The position numbers were made by a program, and so were the translations under genes. The notes below the pieces were generated by a model. It searched no databases, was not told the origin of the DNA, and saw nothing but the letters and a program-made list of their open reading frames with translations. From Ruegeria sp. THAF57 (GTDB lineage: Bacteria; Pseudomonadota; Alphaproteobacteria; Rhodobacterales; Rhodobacteraceae), in the NCBI RefSeq assembly GCF_903914075.1, contig NZ_CAIWNQ010000001.1, positions 248,001 to 312,000 of the forward strand: a DNA stretch of 64,000 nucleotides, in the 5' to 3' direction. This document shows, piece by piece, positions 44,644-52,993 of this stretch. Every line of letters begins with the position of its first letter. Within the stretch, counting starts at the first letter, position 1.

Positions 44644-45051
44644 TCAGTTCAAGAAAGGACGGACATTACAACGCCCATTGGCACCCTGAACTGACATGCT
44701 TTCGCCGGGGTTGAAACCCGAAGTTATGAAGCTGCCTTGCTGGGGCACACCACCCGCAGGCGGTTGGGTCGAGAACTGGACGGCTGTACGGCGACCCGTT
44801 GCCTCGCTGGGGCCATAGCCACGCACGACATAGATGCGATCTTGCCAGCCCGCGCCCAGAGTTCGACGCGCAAAATCCGCAGCCGCGCACCAATATCCAT
44901 CAACATCCCTGCGCGAGCGCGGGATCACTTCGAAAACCGAGTTGTTCAGCGCAACTGTCTGAAATCCGTTCCGCGCCGCTGAGGCAGAAGCAGGTGTACT
45001 CAGCAAGACCGCAGCGGTCACTGCAGTGGTGATAAACTTTTTCATAATCAT
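44644..45051 (-). CDS. Small secreted protein of unknown function
   Basis: 135 aa. Signal peptide IMKKFITTAVTAAVLLSTPASASA. The mature ~110 residues have two Cys (in WCAAADFARR and GRCNVRPF) likely to form one disulfide, and the segment IYVVRGYGPSEATGRRTAVQFS. I do not recognise the family by name; proteins of this shape recur in Rhodobacterales. ATG 45051 has AGGAAAG 5 bp upstream. Ends 18 bp before yjbQ. Confidence 0.75.
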   Translation of the reverse strand: MIMKKFITTAVTAAVLLSTPASASAARNGFQTVALNNSVFEVIPRSRRDVDGYWCAAADFARRTLGAGWQDRIYVVRGYGPSEATGRRTAVQFSTQPPAGGVPQQGSFITSGFNPGESMSVQGANGRCNVRPFLN

Positions 45052-45465
45052 ACTCTTTCCTGTTACGAGGTGAATTTTGAAATAGTGTACATTCATAGCG
45101 AGCAAGACCGGTTCACAATCAATTCAGGCGCGCCCAAAATTCACGTGAGCACGCGTTAGAATGGTATCAAGTTGCGCGTGTTCTTTACAGGGCTTAGCCC
45201 CGATAACGCCAAAGAACACTGGATAATTGGCAGGTCACGTGTCGGGGAGCCTCTGGTCGTCTACGCGACAATTTGGCTGGGCTCTGACCTTCATCCCCAT
45301 AAAGGTACGGACCCGACAACGCGCGGATATTAGTTGGATCGCCAACACAGGTCTTGCTGAATCCTGCCAACCTTTTACGATTTACAGTCAGTTGAAAGAC
45401 TGTTCACACGGGAACCCCAGCGGGTAAACTGGTGGAAATCACAATGTATGCGCTAAAATCACATT
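45052..45465. other. Gene-free 414-bp region before the AraC regulator
   Basis: Lower coding signal than neighbours. It must hold promoters for the secreted protein (minus) and the AraC gene (plus). A 66-codon plus-strand open frame (45227-45427) has no RBS or recognisable similarity. The only clear structure is the AAATCACA direct repeat at its right end. Confidence 0.6.
45436..45463 (+). promoter_or_regulatory. Direct repeat, candidate AraC-family operator
   Basis: AAATCACA at 45436-45443 and again at 45456-45463, 20 bp apart start to start (about two helical turns), ending 2 bp before the AraC ATG. AraC proteins typically bind such half-site repeats; autoregulation is inferred. Confidence 0.45.
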
Positions 45466-46479
45466 ATGGACGTTGATATTGCTCGCCTTCAATTGTTGAC
45501 CAGAATGCTTGAAGATCAAGCGAACGATCCGGCTATTGTGGATCAGGTATTGGAAAAAAGTGGCCTCAGTCGCGACGACCTGACATCAGCAACTTATAGC
45601 GCTCAAAAAGAGGCGCTTTTTGTGCGGTTCGCCTGCGATGTGCTGGCCGACGCTACGTTTGCGGCCAGGGCCGGCCTACAGTTCAAATCGTCATCAAGCC
45701 TGACAGCATATATCAGTAAATACTCGCGCGATCTGAAGCAGGTACTGGAAAACGCGTCTCGGTTTCACGGCCTGATAGATCCTGCCCTAATGTTCAGCCT
45801 AAGGGTTGCGGGAAATTTCGCCGCGATCGAGGCTGAATGGAAAGATGCAAGTTATGCCCGCTATCATCGGCGAACCGAGTTTCTGTTGTTCGCGGGTCTT
45901 GCCCGCCTGCGGGACCTGACGCAATCAAACTTCTTTCCTATTGAAATTCGCTTTCAGCACGAAGTTGGAAGCAGCAGGAACAAATACCAAAGACTGGCGG
46001 GCTTTCCCGTGTTGTTTGGGGCTGAGAGGGTGGAAATCGTTTTGGCGCTGTCTTCGCTGGATCTTCCGGTTCCAACCTACGACCCAAAACTGCGCGAACA
46101 TCTGCTGGAATACGGCGACCGTGTCATCGCCGAAAAGCGGCAACCGAAACAAAAGCTGCGCGCTCAAGTCGAAGGGCTGATCACCCGCTCATTGCCCGGC
46201 GCGATCATTCAATCCGAAGACGCCGCCGCAAACCTGGGACTAAGTGCCCGGACCTTTGCCCGTAGGCTCAAGGAAGAAGGCACAAGCTATCGGGAAATCG
46301 TCGAGGACCTGAGGTGCGATCTGGCCCAGACCTTTATCACCAACGGAATGCCTCTGTCCGAGATTGCGTTCTCGTTGGGGTATGCCGATCAACCTGCGTT
46401 TTCTACGGCATTTAAAAGATGGACAGGGCAAGCCCCCAGTGCGTTTCGAAGCAGGCTGGATGTGTCGGCCAAAGCCTGA
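45466..46479 (+). CDS. AraC-family transcriptional regulator (arabinose-binding-domain-like N-terminus)
   Basis: 337 aa. The N-terminal ligand domain (~20-195) is of the type shared with OruR/ArgR-like activators, including GLQFKSSSSLTAYISKYS and FHGLIDPALMFSL. The C-terminal double HTH has AAANLGLSARTFARRLKEEG and PLSEIAFSLGYADQPAFSTA followed by FKRWTGQAPSAFR, the AraC signature. Effector unknown and no target operon is adjacent. ATG 45466 lacks an RBS because the direct repeat occupies that position. Confidence 0.92.
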   Translation: MDVDIARLQLLTRMLEDQANDPAIVDQVLEKSGLSRDDLTSATYSAQKEALFVRFACDVLADATFAARAGLQFKSSSSLTAYISKYSRDLKQVLENASRFHGLIDPALMFSLRVAGNFAAIEAEWKDASYARYHRRTEFLLFAGLARLRDLTQSNFFPIEIRFQHEVGSSRNKYQRLAGFPVLFGAERVEIVLALSSLDLPVPTYDPKLREHLLEYGDRVIAEKRQPKQKLRAQVEGLITRSLPGAIIQSEDAAANLGLSARTFARRLKEEGTSYREIVEDLRCDLAQTFITNGMPLSEIAFSLGYADQPAFSTAFKRWTGQAPSAFRSRLDVSAKA

Positions 46480-46625
46480 GACCGGGGGTCATTGGCGCAA
46501 ACGCCTCGCCCCGGCCCGTCCCATGAGTGGACAAGCGCGATATAGAAACCCCGAGACCCTATGACTTGTGAGTTCTCGCCAATTTGAGGTTTGAACAAGA
46601 CTTCGTGTTTGTGACGGATGCCCAA

Positions 46626-46658
46626 AGAAAAAGGCGCCTGATGTCAGGCGCCTTTTTT
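46626..46658. terminator. Bidirectional terminator after rpoD
   Basis: AAAAAGGCGCCTGA-TG-TCAGGCGCCTTTTTT: stem GGCGCCTGA/TCAGGCGCC (46633-46641, 46644-46652) with A and T tracts on the two sides, so it works for rpoD (minus) and could also stop the AraC transcript. Confidence 0.9.
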
Positions 46659-46660
46659 GA

Positions 46661-48652
46661 TCACTGATCCAGGAAGGACCGCAGTTTGCGCGATCGGCTG
46701 GGATGTTTCAGTTTCCGCAGGGCTTTCGCTTCGATCTGACGGATACGTTCGCGGGTCACGCTGAACTGCTGGCCGACCTCTTCCAGCGTGTGATCGGTAT
46801 TCATGCCGATGCCAAAACGCATCCGTAGAACCCGTTCCTCACGCGGGGTGAGCGAGGCCAGAACCCGTGTGGTGGTTTCCTTGAGGTTTTCCTGAATGGC
46901 GCTGTCCAGCGGCAGCACGGCATTCTTGTCCTCGATGAAATCGCCCAGCTGGCTGTCTTCCTCGTCGCCAATCGGCGTTTCCAGAGAGATCGGCTCTTTG
47001 GCGATTTTCATCACCTTGCGAACCTTCTCCAGCGGCATCTGCAGCTTTTCGGCCAGTTCTTCCGGCGTCGGCTCGCGACCGATTTCGTGCAGCATCTGGC
47101 GACCCGTCCGAACCAGCTTGTTGATCGTTTCGATCATGTGCACCGGAATACGGATCGTGCGCGCCTGATCCGCGATGCTCCGCGTGATCGCTTGACGAAT
47201 CCACCAGGTTGCATAGGTCGAGAATTTATAGCCACGACGGTATTCGAACTTGTCCACCGCCTTCATCAGGCCGATGTTACCTTCCTGAATAAGGTCAAGG
47301 AATTGCAGGCCACGGTTCGTGTACTTTTTGGCAATCGAGATCACCAGACGCAGGTTGGCTTCGACCATTTCTTTCTTGGCCTGCCGCGCCTCTTTCTCGC
47401 CCTTCTGAACCTGCTGCACGATGCGGCGGAATTCCGGGATATCCAGACCAACATATTGGCCGACCTGAGCCATATCGTTGCGCAGTTCTTCAACCTTCGC
47501 GGTCGAGCGTTCGATGAACATTTGCCAGCCCCGGCCCGGCTTTTCGGCCATATCCGACAGCCAGTTCGGGTCCAGCTCGCGGCCACGATATGCGTCGATG
47601 AATTCCCGACGGTTGATCCGCGCCTGATCCGCCAGTTTCACCATCGCGCTGTCCAGAGACATGACCCGACGGTTGATACCATATAGCTGGTCGATCAGAG
47701 CTTCGATCCGGTTGTTATGCAGGTGAAGACCATTCACCAGCTCAACAATCTCGGCCCGCAGTTTCTGATAGGTTTCTTCGTCCTTTTCGCTGAACGAACC
47801 GTCCTCGTTCAAGGTGGCCGAAATCCGGCTGTCCTGCATTTCCGACAGCATCGAGAAGTCGGTCGAAATCCGCTCCAGCGTCGTCAGAACCTGATCTTTC
47901 AGCGCGGCTTCCATCGCGGCCAGCGACATGTTGGCCTGATCGTCGTCGTCGTCGTCGTCGTCGTTGTTCAGCGGGTTGCCGTCGGCATCCAGTTCGGGGC
48001 CGGTATTCTCTTTCGCGGGCTTGGCGGCCTGCACGTTCGAGGTATCGACCACCGGTTCTTCGACATCGCCGTCTTCGTCCATCTGGTTGCCGAACGTGGC
48101 CTCCAGATCAATAACGTCGCGCAGCAGAATGTCTTCGGACAGCAATTCATCATGCCAGATGGTGATCGCCTGGAAGGTCAGAGGACTTTCGCACAGGCCG
48201 GCGATCATGGTGTTGCGGCCGGCCTCGATCCGCTTGGCAATGGCGATCTCGCCCTCACGGCTCAGCAGTTCGACCGAGCCCATCTCGCGCAAATACATCC
48301 GCACGGGGTCGTCAGTGCGGTCCAGCTTTTCGGTCGCCGCCCCCGACAGCGCAACCTCACGATTGCTTTCCGTCGTTATCAGTTCGGTCGAACCTTTGTT
48401 TTCTTCTTCTTCGGCTTCTTCATCCTCGATGATGTTGATGCCCATCTCGGACAGCATAGACATCACATCTTCGATCTGTTCCGAACTGACCTGATCCGGC
48501 GGCAGCACCTGATTAAGCTGGTCGTAGGTGATGTAACCTTTCTCGCGGGCCTCGGCGATCATCTTCTTGACCTGGGCCTGGCTCATGTCCAGCGAGATTT
48601 CCTGTTCCTGCTCGTCGGATTTGCGGTCTTCGTTGGTATCCTTGGCGGCCAT
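46661..48652 (-). CDS. rpoD: RNA polymerase sigma factor RpoD (sigma-70)
   Basis: 663 aa. Region 1.1 at the N-terminus, a long non-conserved region with an acidic run ([10 protein letters not shown]), then region 2 ([26 protein letters not shown]), region 3 and region 4 with [15 protein letters not shown] and [19 protein letters not shown]. Directs housekeeping transcription. ATG 48652 follows AGGAG. It is downstream of dnaG with 114 bp between that contain a perfect 11-bp stem. Confidence 0.98.
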   Translation of the reverse strand: MAAKDTNEDRKSDEQEQEISLDMSQAQVKKMIAEAREKGYITYDQLNQVLPPDQVSSEQIEDVMSMLSEMGINIIEDEEAEEEENKGSTELITTESNREVALSGAATEKLDRTDDPVRMYLREMGSVELLSREGEIAIAKRIEAGRNTMIAGLCESPLTFQAITIWHDELLSEDILLRDVIDLEATFGNQMDEDGDVEEPVVDTSNVQAAKPAKENTGPELDADGNPLNNDDDDDDDDQANMSLAAMEAALKDQVLTTLERISTDFSMLSEMQDSRISATLNEDGSFSEKDEETYQKLRAEIVELVNGLHLHNNRIEALIDQLYGINRRVMSLDSAMVKLADQARINRREFIDAYRGRELDPNWLSDMAEKPGRGWQMFIERSTAKVEELRNDMAQVGQYVGLDIPEFRRIVQQVQKGEKEARQAKKEMVEANLRLVISIAKKYTNRGLQFLDLIQEGNIGLMKAVDKFEYRRGYKFSTYATWWIRQAITRSIADQARTIRIPVHMIETINKLVRTGRQMLHEIGREPTPEELAEKLQMPLEKVRKVMKIAKEPISLETPIGDEEDSQLGDFIEDKNAVLPLDSAIQENLKETTTRVLASLTPREERVLRMRFGIGMNTDHTLEEVGQQFSVTRERIRQIEAKALRKLKHPSRSRKLRSFLDQ

Positions 48653-48684
48653 TCAATGCTCCTGCAGGGATGGGTGATTCGTAC

Positions 48685-48720
48685 TGGCCGAATCATTAGC
48701 GCGTAGAAGTGATTCGGCCA
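48685..48720 (-). promoter_or_regulatory. Hairpin between dnaG and rpoD
   Basis: TGGCCGAATCA (48685-48695) and TGATTCGGCCA (48710-48720) form a perfect 11-bp stem with a 14-nt loop in the dnaG-rpoD mRNA. No U-tract follows, so processing or partial attenuation is more likely than termination. Confidence 0.6.
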
Positions 48721-48766
48721 CCCGTTTACCCGTTTTTCTTTTCCAGTGCCTTACGAAAACACCACT

Positions 48767-50713
48767 TTACCGGCGTTTTCGCTCAAAATTGATTCCGGAC
48801 ATGATTGCCTCGAACGCGTCTTTCTCGTCGCGGTTGATTCGCGCGCCATTGTCGGCCACGTCGAAAACAGCCCTGTCTTCATTCTGACTGCGGCTTGTGC
48901 GGTTGCGCTCTTCTGCGGCCTGAGCCAGCCGATATGTCAGCGCCTCATCCGGCAGTTCAGACAGTTCCTCCTCGGCTTCGGCAATCTCTGCGTCCAACCC
49001 CCTGAGAGCTTTGATTTTTGCGAGTTCCTCGGCCAGTGTCATCTCGGCTTTTTCAACGTCGCCCGGTTTGAACACACAGGGGATCACTGCGACATGGCGA
49101 AGGCGCAAGAGGTTTTCAAGGGCGTCCGGCCCCAAAGTTTCAGCAATGTGGTCTTTCAAGTTATCGGGATCATCAATCGCATGGCGCAAGATCGCACCTC
49201 GCAGGGCAGCGTGATCAGGGTCACGACACTCCATCTCTTCCAATTGATGTTCAAACTGCACAACGACCTGCGGGTTCAACGCGGCAATCGCCAAGATCGC
49301 ACCTTCACGCAGTTGGATTTCTGCTCCTTCCGACGAAGCTAGAAACGACGCGCGCGCACCCGGTGTTGCCGCCGGTTTGGGCTGCCATTTGCCGCGCGGC
49401 TGCCACGGGCGGTTTTGCGGCTGGCGCTGAGGCCGGAATAACTGCCAGCGTAGGTCTTTGATGGCTTGTTGATAGTGCGATTGTATGGACTTGTCTTTTA
49501 TGACTTTGATCTTGTCCCAAAGTATTTTGTCCAACGCAGCCTTCCGCTCGGGGCTGTCGAATACTTTGCCCTGAGTCTCTCGCTGCCACAGCAGTTTGAC
49601 CATGGGGATCGCACTCTCCAACACCGATTGCACAGCCCCCAGCCCTTCGGCACGCAGCAAGTCATCAGGATCTTTGCCCTCGGGCATCAGCGCAAAGCGC
49701 AGGGATTTGCCAGCCTCAAGCAACGGCAGCGCCAGATCAACCGCGCGCATTGCGGCGCGCAAACCGGCTGTATCGCCATCCAGTGCAATGATCGGCTCGT
49801 CCGATATCCGCCACAGCAATTGCAGCTGATGTTCGGTAATCGCCGTTCCAAGCGGAGCGACCGACGCGCCGAATCCAGCCTCGGCCAGCGCAATCACGTC
49901 CATATACCCTTCGGCAACGATCAGAGGTTGCCCCTTACCCGCAGCCTGCCGCGCGGGACCCTGATTATAGAGATTGCGCCCCTTGTCGAACAGCTCAGTC
50001 TCGGGCGAGTTCAGGTACTTGGCGTTGTCATTTGGGTCCATCGCCCGGCCGCCAAAAGCGATGCAGCGCCCGCGCGGGTCGCGGATCGGGTACATAATCC
50101 GATTGCGGAACGTGTCGTAAGGTTTTTTGCCCTTGTTCGACGGCTTCGCCAGACCTGCCCCAAGGATCAAGTCCTCGGCAACGTTCTTACCTGTCAAATG
50201 GTCCCACAACGCCTGCCATCCATCGGGGGCAAAGCCGATCTCCCACCGGTCCAACGCCTGCGCATCTAGCCCCCTGCCGGTCAGATAGTCGCGCGCAGCA
50301 CTCCCTGCACCGGTCTTAAGCTGCAGGCGGAAGAACTGCACCGCCTGCTCCATGACCTCAGCCAGTTGGGCACGGCGGTCCTGCTTTTCCTGCGCCTTGG
50401 GGTCACGCTGTGGCATCGGCATTCCTGCCTCACGTGCCAGAATCTCAACCGCTTCGATGAACGAGACATTCTCGGTGTCTTTCACAAAGCTGATCGCGTC
50501 GCCTTTGGCGTGACAACCAAAGCAGTAATAGAACCCCTTTTGATCATCCACATGGAACGAGGCCGTCTTTTCATGGTGAAACGGGCACGGCGCCCACATG
50601 TCGCCCTTGCCCTGATTGGACTTGCGTTGATCCCAAATGACCTTACGCCCAACGACCTGAGACAGGCTAAGGCGTGTGCGCAGTTCATCAAGAAATCCGG
50701 GGGGCAACGACAT
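48767..50713 (-). CDS. dnaG: DNA primase
   Basis: 648 aa. N-terminal CHC2 zinc finger (APCPFHHEKTASFHV and FYYCFGCHAKGDAI), the primase core, the Toprim domain with IVAEGYMDVIALAEAG and ALDGDTAGLRAAM, and a divergent C-terminal DnaB-interacting region. Synthesises RNA primers at the replication fork. ATG 50713. The order dnaG-rpoD matches the macromolecular synthesis operon; rpsU is not adjacent. Confidence 0.97.
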   Translation of the reverse strand: MSLPPGFLDELRTRLSLSQVVGRKVIWDQRKSNQGKGDMWAPCPFHHEKTASFHVDDQKGFYYCFGCHAKGDAISFVKDTENVSFIEAVEILAREAGMPMPQRDPKAQEKQDRRAQLAEVMEQAVQFFRLQLKTGAGSAARDYLTGRGLDAQALDRWEIGFAPDGWQALWDHLTGKNVAEDLILGAGLAKPSNKGKKPYDTFRNRIMYPIRDPRGRCIAFGGRAMDPNDNAKYLNSPETELFDKGRNLYNQGPARQAAGKGQPLIVAEGYMDVIALAEAGFGASVAPLGTAITEHQLQLLWRISDEPIIALDGDTAGLRAAMRAVDLALPLLEAGKSLRFALMPEGKDPDDLLRAEGLGAVQSVLESAIPMVKLLWQRETQGKVFDSPERKAALDKILWDKIKVIKDKSIQSHYQQAIKDLRWQLFRPQRQPQNRPWQPRGKWQPKPAATPGARASFLASSEGAEIQLREGAILAIAALNPQVVVQFEHQLEEMECRDPDHAALRGAILRHAIDDPDNLKDHIAETLGPDALENLLRLRHVAVIPCVFKPGDVEKAEMTLAEELAKIKALRGLDAEIAEAEEELSELPDEALTYRLAQAAEERNRTSRSQNEDRAVFDVADNGARINRDEKDAFEAIMSGINFERKRR

Positions 50714-50793
50714 GGGTCAAACCTGACAGAAATGAAAACGCGCGCCAAGGGGATGACGCGCGTTTGTCCACAGCGAATTACAAAACTTGTGGA

Positions 50794-51090
50794 TTATTGC
50801 TGCAAACACAGCTCCAGCCATGCGGCAGCAAGGTCCTTTTTGCGGATATCGCGCATCTTTTGCTCATAGACCCACGGTGTGATCAGCGGAATTGCGGCAT
50901 TGTAATTGTCCGGCCATGTCGGGGCTGATGCAGCAACGGCATCCGGCACGTCCCGCTCTTTCACCTTATCAAGCCGCGCTTTCTGAATCGCTGCGACGAC
51001 GTCGGCCTGATATTGGCAGTCTTGTTTCTTGGCTTCCTGCGCGGCCAAAGGCGTGGCCGCAAGAAAGACAATTATTGCTAATCGCAACAC
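50794..51090 (-). CDS. Small periplasmic protein of unknown function
   Basis: 98 aa. Signal peptide LRLAIIVFLAATPLAAQEA, then a short helical domain with two Cys (KQDCQYQADVV and WLELCLQQ) that could pair. No named family recognised. GTG start at 51090 with GGGAGA 6 bp upstream; the frame stays open to 51210 without a better start. It lies between gdh and dnaG on the same strand, 80 bp before dnaG. Confidence 0.75.
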   Translation of the reverse strand: MLRLAIIVFLAATPLAAQEAKKQDCQYQADVVAAIQKARLDKVKERDVPDAVAASAPTWPDNYNAAIPLITPWVYEQKMRDIRKKDLAAAWLELCLQQ

Positions 51091-51234
51091 GGTAGTCTCC
51101 CGGATTTGATTCCTTCTGGGCAGCTTACCCGCCACTGGGCATCCCCGCCATCGCCCATTTGCACCTGCCCGGAGTACTTTCCGAAGATACAGGGGCGGAC
51201 GAACATGCACTCGACCGCCCCGATTTCATATGCG

Positions 51235-52665
51235 TCAGAGACCTTTGGCGCGATAACTTTTCGCCACACGGTCCACGGCCACGATATAGGCCGCTGTCCG
51301 CAGATCCTCGACATCATCGCGGTTGTGCCAGACTTCGCGCATGGACTGGTAGGCGATACGCATCGTGTCATCCAGACCCGAGCGCACAAGCTCCAATTCG
51401 TCGGCACCCTTCAAGTACTTGGACTTAAAGTCCGGCGACATCGACCAGGCATCCCCCAGATAGCGATCCAACCGCTCAAGCTCGCTGACGATCAGTTCGT
51501 GACGGGCTTCTTCCTGCCGGCGCTGCATTCGACCAAACCGGATGTGGCTGAGGTTCTTAACCCACTCAAAATAGGAAACGGTCACACCGCCCGCATTAGC
51601 GTACATGTCGGGGATGATCACAGTGCCTTTCTTGCGCAGAACTTCGTCCGCCCCCGCAGTCACCGGACCATTTGCAGCCTCGATGATCAGGGGAGCTTTG
51701 ATCCGGTCAGCATTGGTCAGGTTGATGACACCTTCCAAGGCGGCGGGAATCAGGATGTCGCACTCGGCCTCAAGAACCGCCGCACCGTCTGCCGAATGGG
51801 TCGCATCGGGATAGTCGCTTACGCCACCGTGTTTGACGATCCACTGCCGAACCGATTCAACATCAATTCCGTCCGGGTTATAAAGTGCTCCGTCCCACTC
51901 AATGATACCGACAATACGGCTGCCATCCTCCTCGCTCAGGAACTTGGCGGCGTGGTAGCCCACGTTGCCCAGCCCTTGTACGACAATGCGCTTCCCAACC
52001 AGCTTTCCGGACAGGTTTGCCTTTTGGACGTCCTCGGGATGCCGGAAAAACTCGCGCAGCGCATATTGGATACCCCGGCCAGTGGCCTCGACCCGCCCGG
52101 CGATCCCCCCAGCGTTCAGGGGTTTGCCAGTCACACAGGCGCGCGCATTGATATCGGTGGTGTTCATACGGGCGTATTGATCCGCCATCCACGCCATCTC
52201 ACGCTCACCCGTGCCCATATCCGGCGCCGGGACGTTCTGCGACGGGTTGATGAGATCACGCTTGGCCAGCTCATACGCGAACCGGCGCGTGATCTGCTCC
52301 AACTCGTGTTCCTCATACTGCCGAGGATCAATGCACAATCCCCCCTTGGACCCGCCAAAGGGTGTTTCGACCAAAGCGCACTTATAGGTCATCAGGGCCG
52401 CCAGTGCTTCAACCTCATCCTGGTTCACGGCCAGCGCAAAGCGGATACCGCCCTTCACCGGCTCCATATGTTCTGAATGAACAGAACGGTACCCTGTGAA
52501 CGTGTGAATATCGCCCCGTAGCCGCACACCAAATCGCACGGTATAGGTGGCGTTACAGACCCGGATTTTTTCCTCTAGCCCCGGAGGGAGGTCCATCAGG
52601 GACGCTGCCCTGTTGAACATCAAATCAACACTCTCTCGAAAGCTGGGTTCGTTTGTGGCCGTCAT
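51235..52665 (-). CDS. Glu/Leu/Phe/Val family amino-acid dehydrogenase, probably glutamate dehydrogenase
   Basis: 476 aa. ELFV dehydrogenase: HMEPVKGGIRFA, the substrate-binding K in MTYKCALVETPFGGSKGGL, PAPDMGTGEREMAWM with the catalytic Asp, and the Rossmann motif VVQGLGNVGYHAA. Interconverts glutamate and 2-oxoglutarate with ammonia; coenzyme preference cannot be told safely. RBS GGAGG precedes ATG 52665, and an AGAGCG-TAGAT-CGCTCT hairpin lies in its leader. Confidence 0.93.
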   Translation of the reverse strand: MTATNEPSFRESVDLMFNRAASLMDLPPGLEEKIRVCNATYTVRFGVRLRGDIHTFTGYRSVHSEHMEPVKGGIRFALAVNQDEVEALAALMTYKCALVETPFGGSKGGLCIDPRQYEEHELEQITRRFAYELAKRDLINPSQNVPAPDMGTGEREMAWMADQYARMNTTDINARACVTGKPLNAGGIAGRVEATGRGIQYALREFFRHPEDVQKANLSGKLVGKRIVVQGLGNVGYHAAKFLSEEDGSRIVGIIEWDGALYNPDGIDVESVRQWIVKHGGVSDYPDATHSADGAAVLEAECDILIPAALEGVINLTNADRIKAPLIIEAANGPVTAGADEVLRKKGTVIIPDMYANAGGVTVSYFEWVKNLSHIRFGRMQRRQEEARHELIVSELERLDRYLGDAWSMSPDFKSKYLKGADELELVRSGLDDTMRIAYQSMREVWHNRDDVEDLRTAAYIVAVDRVAKSYRAKGL

Positions 52666-52993
52666 TTAATCCTCCGTGCCAAAGAGCGATCTACGCTCTG
52701 ACTTTTTGTCGCACCCCTTGCGTAAACGATCAATATTTAAGCAAAAATAAAATTCCAAATCCTCACACTTTTTTTATCGAACCGCGGTGAGTCGCGGTCT
52801 TTTTGACCATCGGCTGGAATTGTCCCCAAACAGAATACAGAGCGGCGCGAACCTAGAGAATTATCCGCCATTCGACAGGAAAAGGGCCTAATCTACGGTT
52901 TTTTCGCCCAATTCCCGCCACGTTTCCCAGCTAATTTTCTGGCGTTAACTTTTCCTTAGCAGGGCTAGGCCACTGCTCAGCGAGGTCAGCAAT
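52666..52993. other. AT-rich divergent intergenic region between gdh and the TadG-like gene
   Basis: 328 bp, clearly more AT-rich than the coding flanks. Contains the AGAGCG/CGCTCT hairpin of the gdh leader (52683-52699) and, at 52781-52805, a terminator-like hairpin facing right with no plus-strand gene before it. It must also carry the promoters of gdh and of the TadG-like gene. No open frame is credible. Confidence 0.65.
52781..52805 (+). terminator. Orphan terminator-like hairpin
   Basis: ACCGCG-GTGAGT-CGCGGT followed by CTTTTTG. Oriented rightward, yet the nearest left gene (gdh) is on the minus strand; it may end a short unannotated RNA. Confidence 0.5.

Noticed and set aside
45227..45427. 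66-codon frame before the AraC gene
   Set aside because: No RBS, no coding bias or similarity; treated as intergenic.
51091..51234. Short Cys-containing frame between gdh and the small periplasmic protein gene
   Set aside because: The ATG at about 51205 has no convincing RBS and the frame overlaps the next gene's start; not enough to call.
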